Shown piece after piece: positions 1-9,603 of a DNA stretch of 61,141 bases (position 1 is the first letter of the stretch; every line of letters begins with the position of its first letter). The notes under the pieces were generated by a model, which was not told where the DNA came from, did not search any database, and saw only the letters and a list, made by a program, of their open reading frames with translations. The stretch is from Rhodobacter sp. (lineage in GTDB: Bacteria; Pseudomonadota; Alphaproteobacteria; Rhodobacterales; Rhodobacteraceae): the NCBI GenBank assembly GCA_027484985.1, contig JAIXRW010000031.1, forward strand, positions 1 through 61,141, in the 5' to 3' direction. The position numbers and the translations under genes are program-made.

Positions 1-3000
1 CCCGCATCGCCCAGAGCCGTGTCATTGCCAGCCCCGCCCGCCAGCGTGTCATTGCCATCGCCGCCCGACAGGCTGTCATTGCCGACATTGCCCGCAACGC
101 TGTCATTGCCGGTGCCCGCGGTGACCGTGTCATCTCCCAGACCGGCATCGACCGTATCGTCGCCCGCGCCTGCCGCGATCACATCGTTCAGCCCGTCCGC
201 GCCGTCGATCCGGTCGCCCTGCGCATCGACATAGCCCGGCGCCATCGCATCGCCCGCCGCGGTGCCGTCAACCGTGCCGTCGCCATCGCGCAGCACCGTC
301 TCGATCTCGCTGAAGGTGATGGTGACCAACTGGCCCGCGCCGTTCAGATAGGTCGCCGTGCCGGATTCACCCGTCGTGCCATTGAAGGTCGGATCGGCGG
401 GGTTGTAGGTCACGACCACGTCGGAAAGACCGCGCAGATCGAGCACGTCGCCAATGCGACCGCCGGGGTTGTTGGTCGGGTCGAGGAGGGCTTCTTCGTC
501 CGTCTCGCCACCGACCACGGTGATGCCCGCCGTGCCGGGTTGGGTGGCGTCGGCGCGGAATTCATCGTCGCCCGCGCCGCCCTGTGCAGTATCGCCTGCC
601 GACACGATGATATCGTCATCGCCGCTGCCACCGACGAGAGAGTCGTTGCCCGCCTGGCCGTTGATGGTATCGGCCCCCACGCCGCCGAGCAGCGTGTCAT
701 TGCCCGCGCCGCCATCGAGCACATCGGCCATGCCGACAGCCTCGGGAACCGTCACGCCGGAATAGGGGATGTTCGAGATGTTGTAGGGGGCGCTGACCAC
801 AGTCAGATTGACATTCGGCGGGATCGCCGGGCCGCCGATCTGGATCAGGATCTCGCCATCGAATTCATCCCACCAGTTGCCGTCACGCGTGCCGTCGATG
901 TCGATCACCGCCATGTGGTAGGTGTTCGTGCCGTCCGAGACATCGTAAGCGAAATCGACGAGGAAATTGTATTCGACCCCGTTGATCTGCACAGTCTGAC
1001 CGGCATCGTCGGGGCGTTCGTTGACGACGTCATCGCCATCCATCAACGGGTCGTTGTCGGTGAAGCGCAGGACCATCGGTTCGCCGACGCTGATCTGCGA
1101 AACCTGACCTCCGAAGTTGAAGTTTCCGCCGACAGGAAGCGAGTAGTTGATGCCATCGACATAGGCTTTGGAGTAGAAATACTGCGATCCAGCCGGGGGT
1201 GTATCGAGCACGTCGCCAGCCACGAGATCATCGCCGTCGCCGCCGGAAACCGTATCGCTGCCAAGGCCGCCGACAAGGGAATCGTTCCCCGCATCGCCGG
1301 AAACCACATCGTTCCCGATGCCGCCATTCACCGTGTCGTTCTGGGCACCGCCAGACAGGGTGTCAGTGCCGTCGCCGCCATCAAGCTGGTCATTGCCATC
1401 GCCGCCAGAGACCGAGTCATTGCCCGTTTCGCCGCGCAGCGTGTCGTCGCCCGCATCGCCCGACATCGTGTCGTTGGCGCTACCGCCGCGCAGGCTGTCA
1501 TTGCCGTCACCGCCCGACATGCTGTCATTGCCGGCATTGCCGCTGAGGTCATCATTGCCGAGACCGCCGAACAGCACATCGTTGCCGTCACCGCCGCCGA
1601 CGCCGTCATTTCCGGCATCGCCATAAAGCGTGTCATCACCACCGGCGCTGGCATAGAGCGAATCGTTTCCGTCGCCGCCATAGGCGACGTCATTGCCGCT
1701 GCCATCGTAGATAAGGTCGTTGCCATCGCCGCCGAACAGCGATGCTGCGCCGCCCAAACGTTGGCTGGTTGTGATGTCGTCAATCGTGTCGTCGCCCAAG
1801 CCGCCAAGGACGGTGTCGCGGCCCGCGCCGTAGAGGATGTTGTCGTTGCCGTCGCCGCCATCGATGCTGTCATCGCCGGCGCCGCCTTCGATCAGGTCAT
1901 TGTTGGCTTCACCAAAGATGGAGTCGTTGCCCGACCCGCCATAGAGCGAGTCATTGCCATCGCCGCCACGCATGGAATCGGCGTCGTTGGTTCCGCTGAT
2001 CGGCTCGATCCAGTTGAAATCGGTCAGCGGGCTGTTGACCAGCGAATAGCCCGAATTGACCGAGCGCGACACAAGGCTGAATTCAACCGAAGATGTCGGT
2101 GCGAAGATCGTCGAAATCTGTGTGTTCGGCGTGTTGTTTGCGCCGGAATCGACGAAGCCGACCCCCGTCAGGCCGCCATTGGAAAAGTTCAGTTCGATCC
2201 CAGTGTCGGGGGAAAGGCCTGCGTTGAGCAGACCGCTGTTGATGACAACCTGTTCGTTGAACGGGTTGGCATCGACGTCGCCGAACACCAGTGCCGGGTT
2301 GATCACGACCGGCTGATTGGTTGCCGTGTTGAAGAATTCCAAGCGGAAGGTGGCCCGCTGGCCGTTCATGTTCCAGTCGTTGTTCGGGTTGAGCAGGATC
2401 TTGTCGCCCGAGATCATGTCAACCTGAAGGAACTGGTTCGAGCGCGACACATAGACGAGGCGCGCGGAAATCTTTGTGCCATCGGCAAGGGTGGCCACAT
2501 TGTCAAATGTGGACGAGTCACCCGGCAGGGCATCGCCATAGGCCGTGCGTTCCGAACCGGGGCGCAGTTTGCCTTCGTCGAACGAGATGAGTGTGACATC
2601 GGACAGGGGCGTTGCCGTTCCACCGCCGGTCATGCTGTCATCACCGATGCCGCCGACCATGGTATCGTTGCCGGCATTGCCAAAGAGGGTATCGGTGCCG
2701 TCGCCGCCCGACACGGAATCGTTGCCCGCTCCGGCGATCAGGCTGTCATTGCCCAGATCGCCGGCAAGGTTGTCATTTCCGGTGCCGCCAGAAAGCGTGT
2801 CGTTGTCTGCGCCACCGACCAGGGTGTCGTCACCTTGATCGCCGGTCACGCTGTCATTGCCGTCATCGCCAGAGATAAAGTCGTTGTCCCATTGGCCGCG
2901 GATCGTATCGTCGCCGGCATCGCCGCTGATGGTATCGTTGCTTTCGTTACCGCTCATGTCGTCGTTGCCGAGGCCGCCAAACATCATGTCATTGCCGTGG

Positions 3001-4283
3001 CCACCGCCGACACCGTCATTTCCGGCATCGCCATAGAGCGTGTCATCGCCGCCACCGCTGGCATAGAGCGAGTCATTGCCATCGCCGCCAAAGACAAGGT
3101 CGTTGCCGCTGCCGTCAAAGATCAGGTCGCTGCCGCCTTCGGCAAAGACGGTATCGTTGCCTTGCTGCGGATCGATGGTGTCGGCCCCGTCACCGGCGCG
3201 GACCACATCGTTGAGGCCATCGGAGCCATCGATCTTGTCACCCTGCGCGTCAACAAAGCCCGCGCCGATATTGTCGTTGCCGGCGGTGCCATTGACCACG
3301 CCATCGACGGCAATGAAATTCTCGATGTCGTTGTAATTGACGATCAGCGTCTGCCCGCCCTTGGACAGGAAGAACGCCCCGTTGAACCCTGCCGCGCCGG
3401 TGACGCCGACCCCGCCTTGGCCGTCGGGCGACTGCGTCGATGACGTGATTGTCCAGCCATCCGCCAGCAGCGCCGAAAGGTCCAGCGTGTCAAAATCGTT
3501 GCCCGTATTCTGGCCGCTGACCATCAGCGAAGCGCCGGGCTGAAGCGTGGTGCCGTTCGTCGTTACGAAGAAGGTGTCGGCATCGGCCCCGCCGTCATAG
3601 ATGTCGCCCTGCGATTCATTGGCCACGACGAAGATCGAGTCATTGCCCGCGCCGCCATACACGTTATCGACGCCCGCGCCGCCGTCGATGTAGTCGTTTC
3701 CGGCCCCGCCGATGATGGAATCGTCGCCCGCACCGCCGTGGATGGTGTCGTTGCCCGCATCGCCGCTGATCGTGTCGCGCCCGTCGCCCCCGAAGATACG
3801 GTCGCTTCCCGTGGTGATCTTGTCACCCTGCGTGTCGGTATAGCCCAACGCCATGTTGTCGGCACCCGTCGTCCCGTCGACCGATCCGTCGGGCGAAACC
3901 GGCAGCGAAAGCGAACCGTTCGGGTCGATGTTGAACGCAAGCGAGATGCCCGACAGCAGCGGCAGCCCGTTCGGCGCGTAAAGGTAGATCTGCCCGCCGA
4001 CCGAGAATGCGGCAACCGGACGGGCGTCGAGCTGGATGCCCAGGATGCTGATCGTCGAGATCGAGCCCGACCCAAGGAAATCGATCGGCTGTGCCGCCCC
4101 CGCCCCGATCGCGAACGTTGCCCCCGCATCGTTCGTCTGGGTCAAAAGCCCGTCAGGGTCTTGCAGCGTCGATGTCCCGACGGGCGCGCCGCTGTTCAGC
4201 AAGCTGGTGTTGACCAGACCCGAATACAGGTTCAGGACGCTGCCATTGTAACGGTAGAATGCGGAAGACGTGAGCGTAGCCAT
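1..4283 (-). CDS. RTX (haemolysin-type calcium-binding repeat) protein, 5' part, runs off the window
   Basis: About 1427 codons are visible and remain open to the left edge, so the C-terminus and the type I secretion signal are missing. The ATG at 4281-4283 begins MATLTSSAFYRYNGSV, and AAAAGG lies just upstream. The N-terminal ~125 residues form a non-repetitive beta-rich module. Blocks of nonapeptide repeats (GGxGxDxxx) follow, separated by two longer non-repeat domains at about 2640-2000 and 1200-760 that may be adhesin-like. Calcium would fold the repeats outside the cell after type I secretion. Two blocks, about 2956-3126 and 1553-1722, are near-duplicates of each other. No secretion ABC or HlyD gene is in the window. 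A C-terminal Hint or protease domain beyond the edge cannot be excluded. Confidence 0.9.
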   Translation of the reverse strand, partial: MATLTSSAFYRYNGSVLNLYSGLVNTSLLNSGAPVGTSTLQDPDGLLTQTNDAGATFAIGAGAAQPIDFLGSGSISTISILGIQLDARPVAAFSVGGQIYLYAPNGLPLLSGISLAFNIDPNGSLSLPVSPDGSVDGTTGADNMALGYTDTQGDKITTGSDRIFGGDGRDTISGDAGNDTIHGGAGDDSIIGGAGNDYIDGGAGVDNVYGGAGNDSIFVVANESQGDIYDGGADADTFFVTTNGTTLQPGASLMVSGQNTGNDFDTLDLSALLADGWTITSSTQSPDGQGGVGVTGAAGFNGAFFLSKGGQTLIVNYNDIENFIAVDGVVNGTAGNDNIGAGFVDAQGDKIDGSDGLNDVVRAGDGADTIDPQQGNDTVFAEGGSDLIFDGSGNDLVFGGDGNDSLYASGGGDDTLYGDAGNDGVGGGHGNDMMFGGLGNDDMSGNESNDTISGDAGDDTIRGQWDNDFISGDDGNDSVTGDQGDDTLVGGADNDTLSGGTGNDNLAGDLGNDSLIAGAGNDSVSGGDGTDTLFGNAGNDTMVGGIGDDSMTGGGTATPLSDVTLISFDEGKLRPGSERTAYGDALPGDSSTFDNVATLADGTKISARLVYVSRSNQFLQVDMISGDKILLNPNNDWNMNGQRATFRLEFFNTATNQPVVINPALVFGDVDANPFNEQVVINSGLLNAGLSPDTGIELNFSNGGLTGVGFVDSGANNTPNTQISTIFAPTSSVEFSLVSRSVNSGYSLVNSPLTDFNWIEPISGTNDADSMRGGDGNDSLYGGSGNDSIFGEANNDLIEGGAGDDSIDGGDGNDNILYGAGRDTVLGGLGDDTIDDITTSQRLGGAASLFGGDGNDLIYDGSGNDVAYGGDGNDSLYASAGGDDTLYGDAGNDGVGGGDGNDVLFGGLGNDDLSGNAGNDSMSGGDGNDSLRGGSANDTMSGDAGDDTLRGETGNDSVSGGDGNDQLDGGDGTDTLSGGAQNDTVNGGIGNDVVSGDAGNDSLVGGLGSDTVSGGDGDDLVAGDVLDTPPAGSQYFYSKAYVDGINYSLPVGGNFNFGGQVSQISVGEPMVLRFTDNDPLMDGDDVVNERPDDAGQTVQINGVEYNFLVDFAYDVSDGTNTYHMAVIDIDGTRDGNWWDEFDGEILIQIGGPAIPPNVNLTVVSAPYNISNIPYSGVTVPEAVGMADVLDGGAGNDTLLGGVGADTINGQAGNDSLVGGSGDDDIIVSAGDTAQGGAGDDEFRADATQPGTAGITVVGGETDEEALLDPTNNPGGRIGDVLDLRGLSDVVVTYNPADPTFNGTTGESGTATYLNGAGQLVTITFSEIETVLRDGDGTVDGTAAGDAMAPGYVDAQGDRIDGADGLNDVIAAGAGDDTVDAGLGDDTVTAGTGNDSVAGNVGNDSLSGGDGNDTLAGGAGNDTALGDA

Positions 4284-5029
4284 TGGGGGCACCTTTTAAA
4301 AGCTGGTCGCGTCTCGGAGGGTCTGGTCGGGTCTTGCGTCCCCGTGAAATGTCCGAAACGTAGCGGTTACGGGATCAAGCGGTTGCTGACTCCGTGCAAA
4401 GCAACGCCGGCGACGATTTCAGGCATGGGAATTGCAGTGTGCGAGAGCGTGCCGGCGCCTGGCCTGCGTAAGGTCGGCAAACGCCCCTTCGCCGAAGCGA
4501 TGCGTCGCGGTCCGATCCAGTATTGTCCGAGGCCATGGCAGCACACTCACAATCAAACACCAAAGAACAAGGCTTGTACCCACGGCCAATGCGGGCCCCC
4601 CCTTGCGCCTGAAACGGTCAGACCCAAGGACGCATTAGCCGGACAGTCCACGCCATCCGTATTATCAGGAATACCAGCCTAAAGTCGGTTTCGCAGGCAT
4701 CCCGTCGCCAAGCGCCAAAGGGACCGCCAAAAAGTCACGAATCGCGGTTGGCGCCAACCGGTGGCGCCGAGGAGCGCTTCAATCCAGAAAAAATGCCCGT
4801 TCTGGCGTGATGATTGTTTCCAGCCGTCGTAAATGAGAGCGTATCGGCTTTGCGACCCGTTGACCTTTTGGTTCCCGACGCGAATCTGGCCGCCGAGCAA
4901 GGTTCGGGCGCTTGCTGCACTTGGCGGAAGCTTGCAAAGTCGTGGACGGACGCTCGCGCAGTGGTTGAGGCGGCGGCTGTGACGGTGTGGAAGCGTTTGG
5001 GATTTGACGAGTTTTAGGGGTTTTCCGGT
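4284..5029. other. Long intergenic region without a convincing gene
   Basis: This 746-bp stretch separates the divergent RTX and LytTR genes. Open frames here (for example a minus-strand frame 4679-5134) have low-complexity, R/P/S-rich translations that match no family I know. The only clear structure is a perfect 14-bp palindrome at 4746-4759 (GGTTGGCGCCAACC), followed at once by a GGTGGCGCC half-repeat. It could be an operator for either flanking gene. No RNA gene is recognised. Confidence 0.6.
4746..4759. promoter_or_regulatory. Perfect 14-bp palindrome, candidate operator
   Basis: GGTTGGCGCCAACC is its own reverse complement and lies in non-coding DNA between the RTX and LytTR genes. The adjacent GGTGGCGCC repeats half of it. 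The binding protein is unknown, and distance to both start codons is several hundred bases, so a role is inference only. Confidence 0.3.
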
Positions 5030-6004
5030 ATGGGCACCGTGGTTGGAAACAATGAAGCGGGCATCTTGATCCGGACGATCGACGGAACAGCCTTTCGGAT
5101 GGGTGTCGATTCGATCAGCGAATATCTGTTGCACCCCGTGTTCCTGCGGTTTTTCGCGGTGACGATTCTGGTTTTTGCTGTGCTGGATACACGGCCCGAC
5201 GCGATGGGGCTGACCGGCTGGGGGCTGGTTCTGGGATGGGCCTGTGTCAGTGCGGTGTCATTGCTTTGGCTGGGGGTCTGGTCGCCGCTTGTTGGGCATG
5301 CGGCGCGGGCGGGCTGGATCGCGCAGGTCTATACGCCGATCGCGCTGGCGCCAATGGCGCTGCTGGCCGAGCTGACATTGCAGGCGGTGGCGCTGGTTCT
5401 GGCGGGAACGCCGTGGAAACCGATCTCGGTCACGTTGCAAGAGGCGATCCGCGATCTGATCGTGATCGGTCTGTTCGATCTTTTGCATGGGCATTATGTG
5501 GTGGCAGTGCATCCGCTGGCCCGACCAGAGGCCGATCCGCCGCCGCAAGCGCGGGAAAACGCGAAAGAGACGGCACAGTTGCCCGCTGTCGCGCCCCCGG
5601 TGACGACAGTGCCCACCGAACCGGCACGGGGCGAGGTGCTGCTGCCTGCGCCCGCCGCTGATGACGGAACGATGGTGCAGATCGGACCGGCGTTGCTGCC
5701 GCTGTCAAACATTCTGCTGATACGGACCGAGGACCATTACCTTGGCGTGACCACGCGTTCGGGCAAAGCCTTGCACCGCGCCAAGATGGCCGACATTCCG
5801 GAACTGCACACGGGCCGGGCGGGGATGCAGATCAACCGGTCGGTCTGGGTGGCCTATGCCGCCATCAGCGAGATCGCCGAGTCGGAAACGCGGCAGGTGG
5901 TCGTATCGCTTGTAACCGGCGATGAAGAGCGCGTGTCGCGCCCGCGTGTCTTTGCCTTTCGCCAGGCCTATGCGAAACACCTGTCCGCACGGGCGCCAGA
6001 CTAA
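5030..6004 (+). CDS. Membrane-anchored LytTR-domain DNA-binding regulator
   Basis: This 324-residue protein has several hydrophobic segments between about residues 30 and 150, a Pro/Ala/Glu-rich linker (about 165-215), and a C-terminal LytTR DNA-binding domain (about 220-315). The domain shows LLIRTEDHYLGV, the INRSVWV segment and a final FRQAYAKHL helix. It is likely a transcription factor tethered to the inner membrane, a common alphaproteobacterial arrangement. No response-regulator receiver domain is present, so any signal is probably sensed by the membrane part. An in-frame ATG at 5099 is an alternative start, since MGVDSISEYLL directly precedes the first membrane segment. It stands alone, divergent from the RTX gene and convergent with kup. 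Confidence 0.8.
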   Translation: MGTVVGNNEAGILIRTIDGTAFRMGVDSISEYLLHPVFLRFFAVTILVFAVLDTRPDAMGLTGWGLVLGWACVSAVSLLWLGVWSPLVGHAARAGWIAQVYTPIALAPMALLAELTLQAVALVLAGTPWKPISVTLQEAIRDLIVIGLFDLLHGHYVVAVHPLARPEADPPPQARENAKETAQLPAVAPPVTTVPTEPARGEVLLPAPAADDGTMVQIGPALLPLSNILLIRTEDHYLGVTTRSGKALHRAKMADIPELHTGRAGMQINRSVWVAYAAISEIAESETRQVVVSLVTGDEERVSRPRVFAFRQAYAKHLSARAPD

Positions 6005-6025
6005 GCTTGGGCCGCGCGCCCGAAA

Positions 6026-8005
6026 TCACACGGCCACACGTTCACCCAGTTCGACGACACGGTCGCGGGGAAGATGGTAGAAATCGGACGGATCGGCCGA
6101 AAAGCGGGTAAGGGCTGCATAGATCCGGTCAAGGAAGCGGTCGAGGCCGAAATTGCCCCCGACAACGGGGCGGCGGCGGCCAAGGAAGAAGCTGGATGAC
6201 ATCACGTCGAATTTCAGCCCCGCCTTGCGCGCGCTGACCATGGCGCGCGACACGTTGGGCGTTTCCATGAAACCGAAGCGCAGGGTCAGGCGGCCAAAGC
6301 GACCATCAAGCTGTTCGTAATCGGCGCGTTCATCGGCTGTGGCAACGGGAACGCGAAGGGTTTCGACCGTGAGAAGCACGTTCTGTTCATGCATAACGCG
6401 GTTGTGTTTGAGGTTGTGCAGCAAGGCCGAGGGCACCACGGACGGGTCGGGCGTAAGGAAAAAGGCGGTTCCCGGCACGACGTGGACCGAAGAGTGGCTC
6501 ATGGATTTCACGAAACCGGCAAGGCCGACCATCTGCTTGTGCGATTTGACCGACATGTTCTGTGTGCCGCGCCACCACGACCACATGCACAGGCCAACAA
6601 GACCGGCGAGGATGAGGGGAACATAGCCGCCATCCGCAATCTTGACCATGTTTGAGGCAAGAAATGCAAATTCCAGCGCGATCATTGGAGAGGCTACAAG
6701 AAGTGTCACCCAAAGCGGCAACTTTCCGGACCGGACCATGTAGATCATGGCCAGTGACGTGGTGACGACCATGGTGCCGGTCACGGCGATACCATAGGCC
6801 GAAGCCAGTGCTTCAGAGCTGCCAAAAGCGAGAACCAGCCAGAGCACGCCGAACAGCATGATCCAGTTCATTCCACCGATATAGATCTGTCCGCTTTGAT
6901 CGTGCGACGTGTGGCGAATGGTCAGACGCGGCAGAAGGCCCAGTTGGACGGCGGCGCGGGTCATCGAAAAGGCACCAGAGATCACGGCTTGAGCCGCAAT
7001 AACTGTGGCGGCCGTTGCCAGCGCCACAAGAAACGGCAGCAGACTTTCGGGCACGCTGCGGAAGAACGGGTTTTCAATGGCGGAAGCGTCAGAAAGAACC
7101 AGGGCCCCCTGCCCCAGATAGTTCAACGTAAGCGCCGGAAACACCAGTAGGAACCAAGCCATCATGATCGGCTTGCGACCGAAGTGACCGAGGTCTGCGT
7201 AAAGGGCTTCGGCACCCGTGACGGCAAGAAAAACCGCGCCCAGGACGATGAAGGAAACGGCGCGATGTTCGATCAGGAAGGAAACCGCGTAGTGCGGATT
7301 GAAAGCAGCCAGAACGGCAGGGTTGCCGAAGATGTGCCATACTCCGGTCACACCAAGAACGAGGAACCACAAGGCCGTGATCGGGCCAAAGGCGCTGGCG
7401 ATACGGGCGGTTCCTTGCCGCTGGAGGAAAAAGAGTGCGAACAGAATGCCCAGCGTGACCGGAACGACATAGGTTTCGAGCGATGGAAGGATCAAACCGG
7501 CGCCTTCGACCGCAGAAAGGACCGAAATGGCCGGAGTGATGATAGCGTCACCGTAGAAAAGCGCTGCGCCCGCAATGGCAAGTGACAGAGTCGGGATGGA
7601 ACGTCGGCCAATGGCAAGACGCGCGAGCGTGTAAAGGGCCAGGACGCCGCCTTCGCCACGGTTGTCTTCGCGCAACAGAAACAAGACGTATTTTACGGTG
7701 ACGATGAGGATCAGAGTCCAGACAAGAATCGACAGCAGGCCAAGCACCTCGGCCTGTGCGAGACCGTCGGCGGCAACGGGGCGCAGCGCTTCGCGAAAGG
7801 CATAGATCGGTGACGTGCCGATATCGCCGTAAACAACGCCGACCGCCCCAAGGGTAAGGGCGGCAAAGCCTTTTGGCACCTCGGCTTTGTGATGATCGTC
7901 GCCCTCATCGCGGAGATAGGCTGCGATATCCAGTTCATCTTCGTCGAACAATGGCAACTGACGCTCGGCGGAAGCCGAGAGCTTTGGGTCATTCATCTGG
8001 TTCAT
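6026..8005 (-). CDS. kup: Kup-family low-affinity potassium transporter
   Basis: This is an inner-membrane K+ uptake protein (probably K+/H+ symport) of 659 residues, close to the E. coli Kup length of 622. After a charged N-terminal tail, the first membrane segment carries the family signature GVVYGDIGTSPIYA. About twelve hydrophobic segments follow, then a soluble C-terminal domain containing VHVVPGTAFFLTPDP. I chose the ATG at 8003-8005 (MNQMNDPKLSA). A GTG at 8089 would add 28 unconserved residues, and an ATG at 7996 is also possible. It appears to be monocistronic. Confidence 0.92.
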   Translation of the reverse strand: MNQMNDPKLSASAERQLPLFDEDELDIAAYLRDEGDDHHKAEVPKGFAALTLGAVGVVYGDIGTSPIYAFREALRPVAADGLAQAEVLGLLSILVWTLILIVTVKYVLFLLREDNRGEGGVLALYTLARLAIGRRSIPTLSLAIAGAALFYGDAIITPAISVLSAVEGAGLILPSLETYVVPVTLGILFALFFLQRQGTARIASAFGPITALWFLVLGVTGVWHIFGNPAVLAAFNPHYAVSFLIEHRAVSFIVLGAVFLAVTGAEALYADLGHFGRKPIMMAWFLLVFPALTLNYLGQGALVLSDASAIENPFFRSVPESLLPFLVALATAATVIAAQAVISGAFSMTRAAVQLGLLPRLTIRHTSHDQSGQIYIGGMNWIMLFGVLWLVLAFGSSEALASAYGIAVTGTMVVTTSLAMIYMVRSGKLPLWVTLLVASPMIALEFAFLASNMVKIADGGYVPLILAGLVGLCMWSWWRGTQNMSVKSHKQMVGLAGFVKSMSHSSVHVVPGTAFFLTPDPSVVPSALLHNLKHNRVMHEQNVLLTVETLRVPVATADERADYEQLDGRFGRLTLRFGFMETPNVSRAMVSARKAGLKFDVMSSSFFLGRRRPVVGGNFGLDRFLDRIYAALTRFSADPSDFYHLPRDRVVELGERVAV

Positions 8006-8185
8006 GGTGCTTTTGTACTGGTGGCCGAGGGCCCGGGATTGGGCGCGTCTCGTCAGGAAGAGGAGACCCGTGCGCGGGTCTTCGGACACTCCATATACGG
8101 CCGTGGCAGCGGCGGCATGTCGGACAGTTTACGCCTTTGTGAAGGAGGCGGCAAGAAGGTTCTGCGGTGCAGCGTTGCGCTGGCG

Positions 8186-8659
8186 TCAGGGCAGGACTGT
8201 GAACGGCGCGGGGAAGCGGTGTTCTTCAAGGTTCGGCGTGGTGCCGATGCGGTCAACCACGGCGAAAAGGCCGGGGGCGTGAAGCGGGGTCAGGACGCCG
8301 TGCCATGTGCCGCGGTGCAGGTTGATGCCCTGCGCGCCGTTGGTGAGAAAGGCGCGGGGGGTGGCGTCGGGGCTGGTGGCGACGATGACGAGGAAGGGAT
8401 CGGCAGACATAGGGAGGAAGGCCTGCGACCCGTCGGGGTGGCGTTCGATCAGGTCGAAATCATAGGGCAGGCTGCGCGCTTCGGCCTTGAACACCGAGAT
8501 GCCGGCGCGGCCTGCGGGGCCGAAATCGAGGGTGGCGCGGTCGTGGTGGCGGCGGCACAGGCCCGCGTTGATGAGCCGGAAATCGCCCGTAGCGTCGAGC
8601 ACATCGCCGAAGGGGGCGAAGGCCTTGGCGGTGAGGGGTTCGGTTCTGATCTGGCGCAT
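8186..8659 (-). CDS. allA: Ureidoglycolate lyase
   Basis: The enzyme cleaves (S)-ureidoglycolate to glyoxylate and urea, the last step of the ureide branch of purine breakdown in the cytoplasm. The 157-residue product has the AllA cupin fold hallmarks: MRQIRTEPLTAKAFAPFGDV at the start, then INLHRGTWHGVL and a final VDRIG segment. The ATG at 8657-8659 follows an AGGATAT ribosome-binding site. It lies downstream of the ureidoglycine aminohydrolase on the same strand, separated by an 86-bp gap that holds a dispersed palindromic element. Confidence 0.93.
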   Translation of the reverse strand: MRQIRTEPLTAKAFAPFGDVLDATGDFRLINAGLCRRHHDRATLDFGPAGRAGISVFKAEARSLPYDFDLIERHPDGSQAFLPMSADPFLVIVATSPDATPRAFLTNGAQGINLHRGTWHGVLTPLHAPGLFAVVDRIGTTPNLEEHRFPAPFTVLP

Positions 8660-8668
8660 CGGGATATC

Positions 8669-8726
8669 CTGTCGGAGCGGGGGGCCAGCCCCCCGCACCC
8701 CCCGGGATATTTTCAGGCAGAAAATG
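8669..8726 (-). repeat. Dispersed palindromic element, copy A
   Basis: A perfect 8-bp stem (GCGGGGGG, 8677-8684, with CCCCCCGC, 8689-8696) is followed by CCCCCCGGGATATTTT and CAGGCAGAAAATG. This lies between allA and the ureidoglycine aminohydrolase gene. It is nearly base-for-base the same as the copy at 24098-24146 and, in reverse, shares the core of the copies at 31232, 35010 and 37072. Confidence 0.75.
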
Positions 8727-8745
8727 GGGGGCGGAGGGTCCGTAT

Positions 8746-9603
8746 TCAGCGGGCGGGGCCGAAGGCGGGCGAACCGAAGGCGCCGGGGCCGCGCAGTTTG
8801 GCGTGGCGGTTGACGTCCTTGTAAAGCAGGTAGCGGAAAGGGCCGGGGCCTGCGGCATAGCAGGCCTGCGGGCAATAGGCGCGCAGCCACATGAAATCGC
8901 CTGCCTCGACCTCGACCCAATCTTTGTTGAGTTTATAGACAGCCTTGCCTTGCAACACGTAGAGCCCGTGTTCCATGACATGGGTTTCTTCGAAGGGGAT
9001 GACGCCGCCGGGTTGGAAGGTGACGATGTTTACATGCATGTCGTGGCGCAGGTCGGCGGGATCGACGAAGCGGGTGGTGGCCCAGACTCCGTTGGTATCG
9101 GGCATGGAAACGGGCTTGAGCGTTTTTTCGTTGGTGACGAAGGCGGTGGGGTGCGCCACGCCCGGCGCCGGTTCGTAAAGTTTGCGGACCCAGTGGAAGC
9201 GGGCGGGGGTGGCGCCTTCGGCCAGCAGCGTCCATTTCGCGCCTGCGGGGATATAGGCGTATCCGCCTTCGTCAAGCTCGTGTCCCTGACCGTCGATGGT
9301 GAGGGTGACAAGGCCACCCGTGACGAAAAGGACGTGCTGCACGCCCATGTCGGGATCGGGCGCGTCGGAGCCGCCGCCGGGGGCAACCTCGACCACGTAT
9401 TGGCTGAAGGTTTCGGAAAAGCCCGACATGGGGCGGGCGATGAGCCATAATTTCGTCTTGTCCCAACCCGGCAGGTAGCTGGTGACGATGTCGGAAAAAA
9501 CGCCGCGCGGTATGAAGGCGTAGGCGTCGGTAAAGACGGCGCGGCCCGTCATCAGTTGCGTCTGGGACGGCAGGCCACCCGTGGGAGCGTAATAACTGGT
9601 CAC
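8746..9603 (-). CDS. (S)-ureidoglycine aminohydrolase, bicupin
   Basis: This enzyme releases ammonia from (S)-ureidoglycine, giving (S)-ureidoglycolate for AllA. It is called AllE/YlbA or UGlyAH in other organisms. The 285-residue protein is a double cupin. The C-terminal cupin holds the manganese ligands known for the family: E206, H208 and H212 in EETHVMEHG, and Q246 in CPQ. The 40-residue E-to-Q spacing agrees with what I recall for the plant enzyme. The start is a GTG at 9601-9603 that overlaps the TGA of the upstream allantoinase fusion (GTGA), so the two are probably translationally coupled. Confidence 0.92.
   Translation of the reverse strand: MTSYYAPTGGLPSQTQLMTGRAVFTDAYAFIPRGVFSDIVTSYLPGWDKTKLWLIARPMSGFSETFSQYVVEVAPGGGSDAPDPDMGVQHVLFVTGGLVTLTIDGQGHELDEGGYAYIPAGAKWTLLAEGATPARFHWVRKLYEPAPGVAHPTAFVTNEKTLKPVSMPDTNGVWATTRFVDPADLRHDMHVNIVTFQPGGVIPFEETHVMEHGLYVLQGKAVYKLNKDWVEVEAGDFMWLRAYCPQACYAAGPGPFRYLLYKDVNRHAKLRGPGAFGSPAFGPAR

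Noticed and set aside
540..3443. A 967-codon plus-strand open frame rich in V, A and I
   Set aside because: It is the mirror of the RTX nonapeptide codons on the minus strand. The opposite frame gives textbook GGxGxDxxx repeats, while this frame gives only periodic low-complexity sequence.
1..4283. Dense short repeats that could be taken for a CRISPR array or satellite
   Set aside because: The period is 27 bases and drifts, and the minus-strand translation is RTX repeats. There are no constant-length unique spacers.
4679..5134. A 151-codon minus-strand frame in the first intergenic region
   Set aside because: It overlaps the LytTR gene start, lacks a ribosome-binding site and has no family resemblance.
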